From positions 2,491,430-2,555,429 of the forward strand of contig CP030885.1 of assembly GCA_006969625.1 (NCBI GenBank): a stretch of 64,000 bases of DNA, in the 5' to 3' direction. Shown piece after piece: positions 44,969 to 56,592 of the stretch (position 1 is its first letter; every line of letters begins with the position of its first letter). Made by a program: the position numbers and the translations under genes. The notes under the pieces are model-generated. The model had not been told where the DNA came from and searched no databases. It saw nothing but the letters and a program-made list of their open reading frames with translations. This stretch comes from Rhodospirillaceae bacterium (GTDB lineage: Bacteria > Pseudomonadota > Alphaproteobacteria > Kiloniellales > DSM-21159).

Positions 44969-45553
44969 TCAGTCCTGACGGATCGCCTCGGCCTCGATCA
45001 GGATCTCGACCTCGTCGCCGACCAGCCCGTTCTCGAGCGCATAGGTCATGCCGAAGTCGCTGCGCTGGATCGTGGTGCGCGCCGAGACGCCGGTGACGTA
45101 GTTGTCGTTGAAGGGGTACTTGCCGGATCTGTTCCACGTCACCTCCAGCGTGACCGGCCGGGTCACGCCGCGGATCGTCAGGTCGCCGACGACCGTTCCG
45201 CTGCGCGCGCCGGTCTGCTCGGCCGCAGTCATCACGAAGGTGATCTCCGGGTGCTCGTCGGCGGCCAGGAAGTCGTCGCTGCGCACGTGATCGTCGCGGC
45301 GTTCGTGGGCGGTGAAGACACTGTCCCCCTCGATCGTCACTTCCAGGTCGCTGACCGACGGCACGCTCTCGTCGAAGACGAAGCTGCCCTCCACCTCGAG
45401 GAACTGGCCGAGCGTCCTGGCAAAGCCGATGTGCTTGACCAGGAAGGCAACGGCGACGTGATCCGGGTCGAGCTTGTAGCGTGCCGGCTCGGCGTGGGCA
45501 GCCGGCGCCGCCAGGATGAGCGTGCCGAGCAGGACCGTCAGCAGGCGTTTCAT
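44969..45553 (-). CDS. YceI-family lipocalin-like periplasmic protein
   Basis: 194 residues. A Sec signal peptide (MKRLLTVLLGTLILAAPAAH) is followed by the YceI beta-barrel: YKLDPDHVAVAFLVKHIGFA, VEGSFVFDE, the RDDHVRSDDFLAADEHPEIT segment and VVGDLTIRGVTRPVTLEV. YceI proteins bind polyisoprenoid lipids in the periplasm. The start at 45553 overlaps the stop of the CDP-alcohol phosphatidyltransferase gene by four bases (ATGA), so the two are co-translated, and the two also go together by function with lipids. Confidence 0.92.
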   Translation of the reverse strand: MKRLLTVLLGTLILAAPAAHAEPARYKLDPDHVAVAFLVKHIGFARTLGQFLEVEGSFVFDESVPSVSDLEVTIEGDSVFTAHERRDDHVRSDDFLAADEHPEITFVMTAAEQTGARSGTVVGDLTIRGVTRPVTLEVTWNRSGKYPFNDNYVTGVSARTTIQRSDFGMTYALENGLVGDEVEILIEAEAIRQD

Positions 45554-46314
45554 TGCGCGTTCTCCTCTTTGCGGTTGCGCCGGATCAGCCAGGCCGCGTC
45601 GACGAGGAACGAGGCACTGACCAGCGCCAGCCCCAGCGCGGCGGCGGCGGTCCCTGCCCAGCCGACCAGCGGCGGGCTCAAGGCGGCGATCAGCAGCACG
45701 GCCTGCAGGACGAAGACCGTCTTGCGCCGCCAGGACGGCGGCAGCGGCCGCCGCCAGCGGGGCCGCAGCCAGAGCGTCAGATGGAAGGCGTAGTGCCACA
45801 GGCCCGAAGCCAGCACCCAGGCGCCGGCCTGGCCGTCGAGCCACACCAGCAGGGCGAGCACCAGCACGAAGAGGCCGTCGGTCTCCTGGTCGAAGCGCGC
45901 ACCGAACACCGAGGCGCAGTCCCGCCGCCGGGCGAGCCAGCCGTCCAGCCCGTCGAGCGCCAGAGCGGCCAGCGCGATCGCGGCCGGCAACCAGCCGAGG
46001 CTGGAGGCCTGCACCTGGCCGACCAGCCCGGCCAGCAGGCAGACCAGCACGGCGCGCAGCAGCGTGACCAGGTTGGCCGGCCCGAAGTCCGTCCTCGGCA
46101 GATGCGCCGGCAAGCCGAGGCGGACCGCTGCGGCCACGCCCAGGTAGACGGCAAGCGCCTGCCACAGAACGACGGACGTCAAGCCGCCGTAGGTCACCAG
46201 GAGCTCTCCCACCAGAGCCGCTAGCGCCAGTCCCAGCGCGAGCGCGAGGAATGCGGAGGCTTTCAGCCGGCGCAGTCCTGCTCCTGAGCCTTTTGGAAGT
46301 TGTATCAGGGACAT
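45550..46314 (-). CDS. CDP-alcohol phosphatidyltransferase family protein
   Basis: 254 residues, about six membrane helices. The catalytic motif D-x2-D-G-x2-A-R-x8-G-x3-D-x3-D is exact: it runs from the DGLDGWLARRR segment to the FDQETD segment in the second third. These enzymes link a CDP-alcohol head with an alcohol in the inner membrane. The partner alcohol is unknown. It is the first gene of the leftward four-gene operon (this gene, yceI, fkbM, ribD-like). Confidence 0.9.
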   Translation of the reverse strand: MSLIQLPKGSGAGLRRLKASAFLALALGLALAALVGELLVTYGGLTSVVLWQALAVYLGVAAAVRLGLPAHLPRTDFGPANLVTLLRAVLVCLLAGLVGQVQASSLGWLPAAIALAALALDGLDGWLARRRDCASVFGARFDQETDGLFVLVLALLVWLDGQAGAWVLASGLWHYAFHLTLWLRPRWRRPLPPSWRRKTVFVLQAVLLIAALSPPLVGWAGTAAAALGLALVSASFLVDAAWLIRRNRKEENAQ

Positions 46315-46450
46315 GTCGGCACGAACCCGTGGCTCGCCAGCGAGGTTCCAGAAATTGTGACGCTACCTTTACGTTGCAACGAGGTATGGCGCGCCGCGGC
46401 AGCGACCAGCCCCCGACTGCGTACGGCAGAACGCGCCGCAGGCGGGCGAC

Positions 46451-48337
46451 TCAAGCGGCGTGGCGGCGGCTGCGGCGTTGGCCACCGGGTACGCCGCGCA
46501 GTGGCGGCGTCGGAGCCGGCAGCGGCTCCGAGAACTCGCGCAGCAGAGCCTCGGCCCGATCTATGGTTTCCGGCGCTCGCCACTCCTCGGGGATGCGGAA
46601 CAGACCCCTGGTCGCCGCGGAGATCGGCGGGCGCGCGGTCGCCCAGGCCAAGAGCGGCGCGCTCGCCCAGGCCACGGCCGGGAGCAGCAGCCAGAGGGTG
46701 CCCGCTCCGGTCGCCGCCGGCAGCGCCAGCAGCACGAGCAGAGATGCACCGAACAAGTGTCCGCGAAACCAGACGAAGAGCTGGCCGAGACCGGGACAGA
46801 CCTCTGACCGACGCTGCCGCGCCCACCCGCTGTCGCGCCCGCGCAGCAGTTCGGCGAGGGAGCGGGCGTGAAACAGCAGCATCGCTGGGGCGAGCAGGAA
46901 GGTGACCAAGGTCTCGGCCACGGTAGAACCGAGGATGCCCGCCATGCCTCCCATGCCCCGGCGACGCGGCCCATCGAGGCAGGCGTCGAGGACCGCCAGG
47001 GTTTTCGGCAGGAACAGCAAGGTCGCACTGGCGGCGAGCGCCCCCGAGGCGAAGAACGGATCGAGCACGAGCAGGCGGGCGGCGCCGAGCAGCGCACCGA
47101 CCGCCACCAGGGCCAGCCAAAGCGGCGCGATCAGGTAACTGGCGATCCCGAGCGCCAGGTGCAGGCGGCTGACCGGATGCAGCCGCGGCCAGCGGAGCAC
47201 CCGCAGGTGCTGCAGGTTGCCTTGGCACCAGCGCCGCTCGCGCGAAAGATGATCGAGCAGGGAAGGCGGCGTCTCCTCCCAGCTCCCGCCAAGATCAGGA
47301 AGCATCCAGACGCCCCAGCCGCCACGCCGCAGCAGTGCCGCCTCGACAAAGTCGTGGCTGAGAATATGACCGCCCCACGGCGGACCGCCCGCCAGCCGCG
47401 GCAGCCGCGCGCATTCGATCCAGGCGCTGGCGCGTACCAGCGCGTTGTGGCCCCAGAAGTTCCCCTCGCTGCCCTGCCAAAGAGCTTGGCCGGTGGCCGC
47501 GATCGGACCCATCAAGGCGGTGGAGAACTGCTGCAGCCGGGCGAAGAGGCTGTGGCGGCGCGCCAGGCGGGGGGCCGTCTGCAACAGGCCGGCGCCAGGA
47601 TTCGCCTGCATGGTGCGGACCAGCATGGTCACGCTGTGCGCACTCATCAGGCTATCGGCGTCGAGAATGAGGAAGTGGTCGAAGCGCGAAGCCCAGCGCC
47701 GGGCGAAGTCGGCGAGGTTGCCGGCCTTGCGGCCGGCGTTGTCCGCACGACGCCGATAGTGGACGGCCATGGGCAGGGCAGCGGCGAGTCGCGCCTGCAT
47801 GCCGCGCTCGGCTGTCGCCACGGCCTCGCTGCGCGTGTCGCTCAGCACGAAGATGTCGAAGTGCGACGCCAAGCCGAGCGAGGCCAGCTCTTCCCCCAGG
47901 GTCTGGAGGTTGGCTCCCCAGGCGGCAGGCTCCTCTTCGTAGACCGGCATGACGATGGCGGTGCGGGTGGTCAGCGGCGCCCTTGGCGAGGCCGGCTTCA
48001 AGCCCGCCGGCCGCCAGTGGAGCCGGCGTCCCAGAAACCCAAGCACCGCATGGCCGCAGGCCCAGGAGATCCAGAGCGTCGGCAGCAGGGCGAGCAGAAG
48101 CGCCAGCCCGTCGAGCGGACCGATGCCATCGACGGCGAACGCGGCGGCCGCCAGCGAAAGCACGGCGCCGGTTCCCGTCAGCGCGACGCCGAGCAGCAGG
48201 GAACGCGCAAGACCGGCGGCACAGAGCGACTTCAGGGCGGCTGCCCTCCCCTCCGCCCGCTGTCGGAGCGGACGCAAGGCCGGTGCCTCGGCACTCGACG
48301 GATTCGTCTCGGAGGTCGAAGGGTCGTGGATCGTCAT
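46451..48337 (-). CDS. opgH: Glucans biosynthesis glucosyltransferase H (OpgH/MdoH)
   Basis: 628 residues of the GT2 family in the inner membrane: two N-terminal helices (about 40-110), the glycosyltransferase core (TRTAIVMPVYEEEPAAWG, DHFLILDADSLMSAHSV, ILSHDFVEAALLRRGGWG and the RERRWCQGNLQHLRVL motif with the QxxRW box), then several helices. It makes the glucose backbone of osmoregulated periplasmic glucans. No opgG gene is next to it, unlike in enterobacteria, so the rest of the pathway is elsewhere. A CGGAA-N5-TTCCG repeat (48348-48362) lies just before its start. Confidence 0.92.
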   Translation of the reverse strand: MTIHDPSTSETNPSSAEAPALRPLRQRAEGRAAALKSLCAAGLARSLLLGVALTGTGAVLSLAAAAFAVDGIGPLDGLALLLALLPTLWISWACGHAVLGFLGRRLHWRPAGLKPASPRAPLTTRTAIVMPVYEEEPAAWGANLQTLGEELASLGLASHFDIFVLSDTRSEAVATAERGMQARLAAALPMAVHYRRRADNAGRKAGNLADFARRWASRFDHFLILDADSLMSAHSVTMLVRTMQANPGAGLLQTAPRLARRHSLFARLQQFSTALMGPIAATGQALWQGSEGNFWGHNALVRASAWIECARLPRLAGGPPWGGHILSHDFVEAALLRRGGWGVWMLPDLGGSWEETPPSLLDHLSRERRWCQGNLQHLRVLRWPRLHPVSRLHLALGIASYLIAPLWLALVAVGALLGAARLLVLDPFFASGALAASATLLFLPKTLAVLDACLDGPRRRGMGGMAGILGSTVAETLVTFLLAPAMLLFHARSLAELLRGRDSGWARQRRSEVCPGLGQLFVWFRGHLFGASLLVLLALPAATGAGTLWLLLPAVAWASAPLLAWATARPPISAATRGLFRIPEEWRAPETIDRAEALLREFSEPLPAPTPPLRGVPGGQRRSRRHAA

Positions 48338-48347
48338 GTCTGCCTAA

Positions 48348-48362
48348 CGGAACACATTTCCG
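48348..48362. promoter_or_regulatory. Small inverted repeat before opgH
   Basis: CGGAA (48348-48352) and TTCCG (48358-48362) with a 5-base centre, 11 bases upstream of the opgH start. It may be an operator or a leader hairpin; nothing more can be said. Confidence 0.3.
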
Positions 48363-48594
48363 AACGCCTGCGCGGAGAACTTAGGCTGCCATGCCTTTCC
48401 GCACAGCGCGGACCGCCGCAACAGGACCAGCGTTGGAGCGAATTCCAGGAAAACTAACGAAACGGCGGAGAAACGCTTCGGTAAAACTCTGTGAGTTAAC
48501 TGTGTCTTGAGATGATTGCCGTAGAGCGGCTCACCGTATGCTTGCACATAGATATGTGGTATCAGTCGCATAGTCGGTCGAGGGGATAGAGCCG

Positions 48595-49332
48595 ATGGAT
48601 ATTCTGCTGGTCGATGACGATGCCGATCTGCGCGGCATGCTGGCGGCCATGCTCATGCGTGATCGCTTCACCGCCCGCGAGGCAGAGACGGCGGCGCAGA
48701 TGCGCGCGCAGATGGAAGACCGCCTGCCAGACCTCGTCCTTCTCGATGTTCGCCTGCCCGACGGTGACGGCTTCGAGCTCCTGCGGGAATTGCGGCAGAA
48801 CAGCAACGTGCCGGTGATCATGCTCACCGGCGTCGATACGCCGGTCGATCGCGTGCTCGGCCTCGAATTCGGCGCCGACGACTACGTCTGCAAGCCCTTC
48901 GAGCCGCGCGAGCTGATGGCGCGCATCAAGACGGTCCTGCGCCGCAGCGGCAACCGGGAGGAGGTGACCGGCGACAGCGAGGCTGTCACGCTGCATTTCG
49001 CCGGATTGACGCTCGACCTCACTCATCGTCGCCTGGCGCGCGACAGCGACGGCTCCGAGATCGAGCTGACCAGCGGCGAGTTCGACCTGCTGCGCGCCCT
49101 GGCCGAGGCGCCCAACCGACCGCTCTCGCGTGACCGTCTTCTCGACCTGACACGCTCGCGCGAATGGTCGCCGTTCGACCGCTCGATCGACGTGCTGATC
49201 GGACGCATTCGCAAGAAGCTCGAGCAGGATCCGGCGCAGCCGACGCTGATCAAGACGGTCCGCACGGTCGGTTACATCCTCGCCGCCCGCGTCGAGCGGC
49301 GCAATGGCGGGGCCGCGCGCATCGCTTCCTGA
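48595..49332 (+). CDS. OmpR-family response regulator
   Basis: 245 residues: receiver domain (phospho-acceptor Asp51 in LVLLDVRLPDGDG, Thr78 and Lys100 in the switch) and an OmpR-type winged helix (about 130-230, ELTSGEFDLLRALAEAPNRP, then FDRSIDVLIGRIRKKLEQD). It binds DNA after phosphorylation. It is divergent from opgH, which it may regulate, and convergent with the single-domain regulator next to it; no kinase gene is in the same direction. The hybrid kinase at 49878 is the nearest candidate partner. Confidence 0.92.
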   Translation: MDILLVDDDADLRGMLAAMLMRDRFTAREAETAAQMRAQMEDRLPDLVLLDVRLPDGDGFELLRELRQNSNVPVIMLTGVDTPVDRVLGLEFGADDYVCKPFEPRELMARIKTVLRRSGNREEVTGDSEAVTLHFAGLTLDLTHRRLARDSDGSEIELTSGEFDLLRALAEAPNRPLSRDRLLDLTRSREWSPFDRSIDVLIGRIRKKLEQDPAQPTLIKTVRTVGYILAARVERRNGGAARIAS

Positions 49333-49347
49333 GGGGCAGCCCCTCGC

Positions 49348-49746
49348 TCAGGCGGCGGTCCCGGCGCCGCACTCGAGCGCCCGCGAGATCGCGGCGACCA
49401 GGGCTTCCGGCGAAAAGGGCTTCCGCAGCGTGGCCACGGCGCCGAGCTGGTTCGCGGCCTCCAGATAGCGCTCGCCGTCGGCCAGGTAGCTGCCCCCTCC
49501 GGAAATCGCGATGACCGGGATATCGCTGGCGAGCCGCTTCAAAGCAAGCAGCGTCTCGATGCCGTCGCCCTCTGGCATGAAGATGTCGGTCACCACGATA
49601 TCGACCGATGCGACCAACGGGGCCGCCGCCTTGAGCGCCGCATGTCCTCCAGAGGCCGACACCACCCGATAGCCGCGACGCTGCAGTTGCAGCACGAGCA
49701 GCTCGCGGAGCTCCGCCTCGTCTTCAATGAGCAGGACCGTCGCCAC
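49348..49746 (-). CDS. Single-domain response regulator (receiver only)
   Basis: 132 residues: only a receiver domain, with acidic pocket in TVLLIEDEAEL, phospho-Asp54 in DIVVTDIFMPEGDG and the Lys in TLRKPFSP. No output domain. The start GTG at 49746 is chosen since GAGGAGA is upstream; an ATG at 49848 would add 34 poor residues. It follows the hybrid kinase in the same direction, so it may act as a phosphate sink or a CheY-like output for it. Confidence 0.85.
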   Translation of the reverse strand: MATVLLIEDEAELRELLVLQLQRRGYRVVSASGGHAALKAAAPLVASVDIVVTDIFMPEGDGIETLLALKRLASDIPVIAISGGGSYLADGERYLEAANQLGAVATLRKPFSPEALVAAISRALECGAGTAA

Positions 49747-49877
49747 TGGTTCGTCTCCTCGCACCTGACCCTGCGCGTCCCTAGACGAAGCCGATGAATG
49801 CCGTGTGTGCGATGCGTAAATGGACAGTAATTCGCCGCGAACAGGCATCGCCGACGATCTGGGCGGCGGGCCCGCGG

Positions 49878-52223
49878 TCAGGCCGCCGCGCGCTTGGCGC
49901 TGAGCGCATCCGCGACCGCGGCCGTCAGGGCCGCCGGATCGATCGGCTTGTGCAACAGCCGCAGGGCCCCGGCTGCCCTGGCCGCCTCGTCGTCGAGCCC
50001 CTCGGCATAGCCGGTCATCAGCAAGACCGCCACCTCAGGATGGTTGCGGTGGATGTGCCACGAGAGCTCCAGACCCGACATCCCCGGCATGTTCTGATCG
50101 GTCACCACGAGATCGAAGCGCTCGCCCTCGGCCAGCCGGTCGACTGCGGCCTCCGCCGAGGCGACGGTTTCGATGGAGATCTTCCCGCGCCGTTCCAGAG
50201 CCAGGCGGGCGACGTCGGCGATGTCGGGTTCGTCGTCGACGAGCAGTAGACGCGCCGGCACGCCGACACCCGCCGGGGCGTCCTCGCGCCGAGGCACTTC
50301 GGCCGTTTCGCCCGGTGCCTGGGCCGGCAGGAAAACGGACACGCGCGTGCCCCAGCCGGGCGCACTCTCGACGGCGATCGCGCCGCCGTGCCCCAGCACG
50401 ATGCCGTGCACGGCGGCCAGGCCCAGGCCAGTGCCCTTGTCCTGGCGCTTCGTGGTGTAGAAGGGCTCGAACATGCGCTCCAGGGTTTGCGCGGTCATGC
50501 CCGCACCGTTGTCGGTGACCTCGATGACGCGATAGCGCGCCGGCGGCAGCATGCCGACCCATAGGCGGTTGACGCCGTCCAGCCCGACTTCGCTTGCCAT
50601 CGGCGCATCCAGGCTGACTTCGCCCGTCGCGTCGTTAAGCCACCCGGCGCGGCCGCCGTCCGTCGTCATGCCGTACAGGCGAACGCCGATGCGCCCGGTG
50701 CCGGCGTGCCCACCCTCCTGGATGGCGTCGCGCGCGTTGACACACAGGTTCATGAGGACCTGCGAGAGCTGGGCCGGATTGGCGAGCACGCTGGGCGTCG
50801 GACCTTCGCTCACGACCGAGATCTCGATTTCCGACGACACCGTCCCGCGCAACAGGTTGACCGTCTCGCCGGCCAGCTCATCGAGCCGCACTTCGCTGCG
50901 CTTGCCCCCGGACGGCCGACCGAAGTCGAGGATCTGTTGGACCAGCCCGGCGGCACGCTGACTGCCGCGAACGATTTTCTCGGCATACTCGTGCTGTGGC
51001 GTGCCCGGCTTCATGTCCTCGCGCAGAAAGTTGGCATAGCCCTGAACCGACATCAGGATGTTGTTGAAGTCGTGGGCGATGCCGCCGGCCAGGCGCCCGA
51101 GCGCCTCCATCTTCTGGGCGCGGAAGACCCGCGCCTGCAGGTCGAGACGATCGCGTTCGGCCTCGCGCAGATCCGTGATGTCGGTGCGCAAGCTCACCCG
51201 GCCGCCGTCGCCGGTGACGTACTCGCGCACCAGAATGTGGGTGCCGTCGGGATTGACGATCTCGAAGCCCTCGCCGGGCGTCTCCAGTTGGGCGATGCGG
51301 CGCGAGGCCAAGGCTTCGGCCTGCGTCCGGTCGCCATAGTGGCCGCACTCGGCGGAACGGCGGATCACGTCCCGCATATCGTCGCCGACCCGGAAGTAGC
51401 GGAGTTCGGGCGGTACCAACTCGTAATAGCGCTGATTGACCAGCACGACCCGCCGATCGCGGTCGAGCAGCAGGAAACCTTGCGAAATGCTGGCAATCGC
51501 GTGCTGCAGGCGGCTGCCCGCGCGATTCGCGTCCTGGGAGGCCTGCGCCGCCGCCCGCGCCAAGCGCTTTGCCGTCCCGATTTGCCAGACCAAGCCGGCG
51601 ATCAGCAGCGTGCCCGCCAACAACAGCACCAGGTAGGTGACGGTGACCTCTCGTTGGACCTCGCTCAAGCGGTCGCTGTTGGCATCGAAGTAGTCGTGAT
51701 GCAGGACCTTGAGCGTCAAATCCTGGATCGGCTCCGCGTAACGCTCCAGACGGTCGTAGGCGGCTCCAAACGTCTCGGGGCGCTGCGGATTGAGCGCCCG
51801 CAGCTCGCCTTCCAGAGTCGGAAGATCGGCGAATACGTCCCTAATCTCGGACAGCAAGGGCTCCAGCGAACGCAAGCCGCGGCCCTGCTCGGAATCGAGC
51901 ACGACCGGAAAGCGCGACCAGAAGATCTCGAAACGCAGCATCATCTCGTCGCGGTTCGCCGCGGTCGGCTGCGCCTGGAAGCCGCGCACCCGGTCGAGCA
52001 GGCGAAGGTGCTCCATCTGGAGTTGCGCCGAGATCCAGGCACCCGACCGGTAGAGGGAAAAGACCGTGCTGCGCTCTTCCAAGAGGCGCACACCGAGGTA
52101 GCCGGTCGCCCCGGCAAAGGCCAACACCAACAGAACGAGCGGCAGGATCAGCAGCCGTCCCGACCGCTCGCGAAGCGCGTGCAACCGCTTGCTCAGGTTC
52201 AGCGAATTGGGCGGGCGGGCCAT
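49878..52223 (-). CDS. Hybrid sensor histidine kinase with receiver domain
   Basis: 781 residues: membrane helices at about 24-46 and 195-216 with a small extracytoplasmic helical domain between; a PAS domain (about 235-355, SISQGFLLLDRDRRVVLVNQ); HisKA with the phospho-His384 in GGIAHDFNNILMSVQGYANF; the HATPase domain (N box NLCVNARDAIQEG, G boxes VTDNGAGM and KGTGLGLA); and a C-terminal receiver (RLLLVDDEPDIADVARLALE, phospho-Asp in LVVTDQNMPGMSG). The HDFNN box is the mark of the HWE/NtrB-like class with a receiver in the same chain. The signal is unknown. Confidence 0.9.
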   Translation of the reverse strand: MARPPNSLNLSKRLHALRERSGRLLILPLVLLVLAFAGATGYLGVRLLEERSTVFSLYRSGAWISAQLQMEHLRLLDRVRGFQAQPTAANRDEMMLRFEIFWSRFPVVLDSEQGRGLRSLEPLLSEIRDVFADLPTLEGELRALNPQRPETFGAAYDRLERYAEPIQDLTLKVLHHDYFDANSDRLSEVQREVTVTYLVLLLAGTLLIAGLVWQIGTAKRLARAAAQASQDANRAGSRLQHAIASISQGFLLLDRDRRVVLVNQRYYELVPPELRYFRVGDDMRDVIRRSAECGHYGDRTQAEALASRRIAQLETPGEGFEIVNPDGTHILVREYVTGDGGRVSLRTDITDLREAERDRLDLQARVFRAQKMEALGRLAGGIAHDFNNILMSVQGYANFLREDMKPGTPQHEYAEKIVRGSQRAAGLVQQILDFGRPSGGKRSEVRLDELAGETVNLLRGTVSSEIEISVVSEGPTPSVLANPAQLSQVLMNLCVNARDAIQEGGHAGTGRIGVRLYGMTTDGGRAGWLNDATGEVSLDAPMASEVGLDGVNRLWVGMLPPARYRVIEVTDNGAGMTAQTLERMFEPFYTTKRQDKGTGLGLAAVHGIVLGHGGAIAVESAPGWGTRVSVFLPAQAPGETAEVPRREDAPAGVGVPARLLLVDDEPDIADVARLALERRGKISIETVASAEAAVDRLAEGERFDLVVTDQNMPGMSGLELSWHIHRNHPEVAVLLMTGYAEGLDDEAARAAGALRLLHKPIDPAALTAAVADALSAKRAAA

Positions 52224-52349
52224 GGAAAAAACGTCGCATCCTAGGCTTTACTCGACGATCCAATCCTGCGCACGGCCGGTAAACGGCTCACCCTGTGCGC
52301 GACGCCATTGCGTAACGTTTTGTAACGCTGGTGGAAGTGCCTAGGGCGC

Positions 52350-53516
52350 TTAGCGTCGGACGACGGCGAAGGCCTCGTTCTCGAACCAGAGGCCGCCGTG
52401 GCGCTGCAGTACCTGTTCCGTCGCCTCCAGGTAGCGGCCGGAAGTAATCGCCTCGGTCAGCCGCTCGTCCTCGATCTGCGCGACGTAGACGGCGGCGTTC
52501 CAGGCGGCCAGCAGCGTCGAGGTGCCGATCGCCGAGGCCAACTCGCGGGTCCCGAGCTGCAGGCTGTAGGTGAAGGTTTCCTGGCCGGGCTGCTCCTCCG
52601 GAGCCGGGATCAGGTAGCCCTCCCCCAGCGCCTCGGACAGGCTGCGGATCAGACGGTGCCGCGGCGTCGCGAAGGGCGCCTCGTCGGGCCAGACCGCACG
52701 CACGATCTGCATCCCGGGGTCGCGCCCGGTCGACTGCACGACGACGAGGCGACCCGACGGCGCCAGCGCCCTGGCCAGCGGCGTGAGCACGTTGCGGACC
52801 TTCTTGTCGGCCGAAAGCCGTGCGCGGAAGGGCTGCGAGGCAATGGCGAGATCGTAGGGCGGCTGCGCGGTATCCGCACGCGGAATCACGCTGTCCAGAA
52901 CGAAGCGCTGGTCGGCCCGGTAGAAGACGAGGACGGCGGGCCGGCGGTAGACCGGGTTGCCGCTGAGCGGGCTGGTGCGGGTCGCCCAGGCCTGGCGCAC
53001 GAAGTCGGCCTGATCCTGAATCTGCGCATCGATCTCGTGCGCGGACGTACCCGTCAGCGGCACCTCGCGCCAGATCAGGCCCGCGCGGTCGTCGGCCTTG
53101 TGCGGATGCAGCCAAGGCGCCTCGCCGTAGAGCATGTTGGTCACGGCCAGGACCGTCTGCGGATGCTCGACCAGCCGGTCCGCCATCTTCTGCAGCATCA
53201 GCCGCACATCCTCGCCGCTGATCTCCTTGGCTACGGCACAGAAGGGCACGGTCGGATAGCGGTGATGCAGACCGCGCAGGACCATCGAGAGCACCGTGCC
53301 GTCGCCGGTTCCGGCATCGAACAGGCGCAGGGCGGGCGGCCGCGGCCGGAGGTGCATCAGCTCCTGGGAGATCCGCTCCGCAGTGCGCTGCTTCTCGTTC
53401 GTGGTGGTGACGAAGAGGAGGTATTTCTGCCGATTGTCGTAGAAGCGGAAGCCGGCGCCGGCGTCCGCCCGACCGTCGTCCGTCTCCCCCGCCAGGCTAG
53501 GCTGGGCCCGTGCCAT
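52350..53516 (-). CDS. SAM-dependent methyltransferase-like protein of unknown target
   Basis: 388 residues. The motif I is LRLFDAGTGDGTVLSMVLRG (about 64-83), preceded by an N-terminal FRFYDNRQKYLLFVTTTNEK region and followed by long helical parts; near the end there is a LAPSGRLVVVQSTGRDP strand and loop like motif post-III. No family can be named. The start at 53516 makes the protein begin MARAQPSLAGE; the frame upstream is less likely. It is divergent from the P-type ATPase gene, 172 bases apart, which could share its control region. Confidence 0.65.
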   Translation of the reverse strand: MARAQPSLAGETDDGRADAGAGFRFYDNRQKYLLFVTTTNEKQRTAERISQELMHLRPRPPALRLFDAGTGDGTVLSMVLRGLHHRYPTVPFCAVAKEISGEDVRLMLQKMADRLVEHPQTVLAVTNMLYGEAPWLHPHKADDRAGLIWREVPLTGTSAHEIDAQIQDQADFVRQAWATRTSPLSGNPVYRRPAVLVFYRADQRFVLDSVIPRADTAQPPYDLAIASQPFRARLSADKKVRNVLTPLARALAPSGRLVVVQSTGRDPGMQIVRAVWPDEAPFATPRHRLIRSLSEALGEGYLIPAPEEQPGQETFTYSLQLGTRELASAIGTSTLLAAWNAAVYVAQIEDERLTEAITSGRYLEATEQVLQRHGGLWFENEAFAVVRR

Positions 53517-53688
53517 TCCGCTATGCTCCGGCCGAACTCGGGATCTGGCGCCAGCATGGCAGGCTTGCCGGGGCCCGAGGGTGCGCATGCGCCCTCCGCT
53601 GTCGGCAAAGCGACTTGGCTACCGTGCGCTGCCGCGTTGACGTGCGTCATGGCGGCAGCGGGGTGGCACCGACACACCTTCCTCTGCG

Positions 53689-56589
<2,901 letters not shown>

Positions 56590-56592
56590 GCC

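Noticed and set aside
52309..52330. GTAACG direct repeats before the hybrid kinase and methyltransferase genes as an operator
   Set aside because: Only two short copies and 4-base spacing; chance is not excluded.
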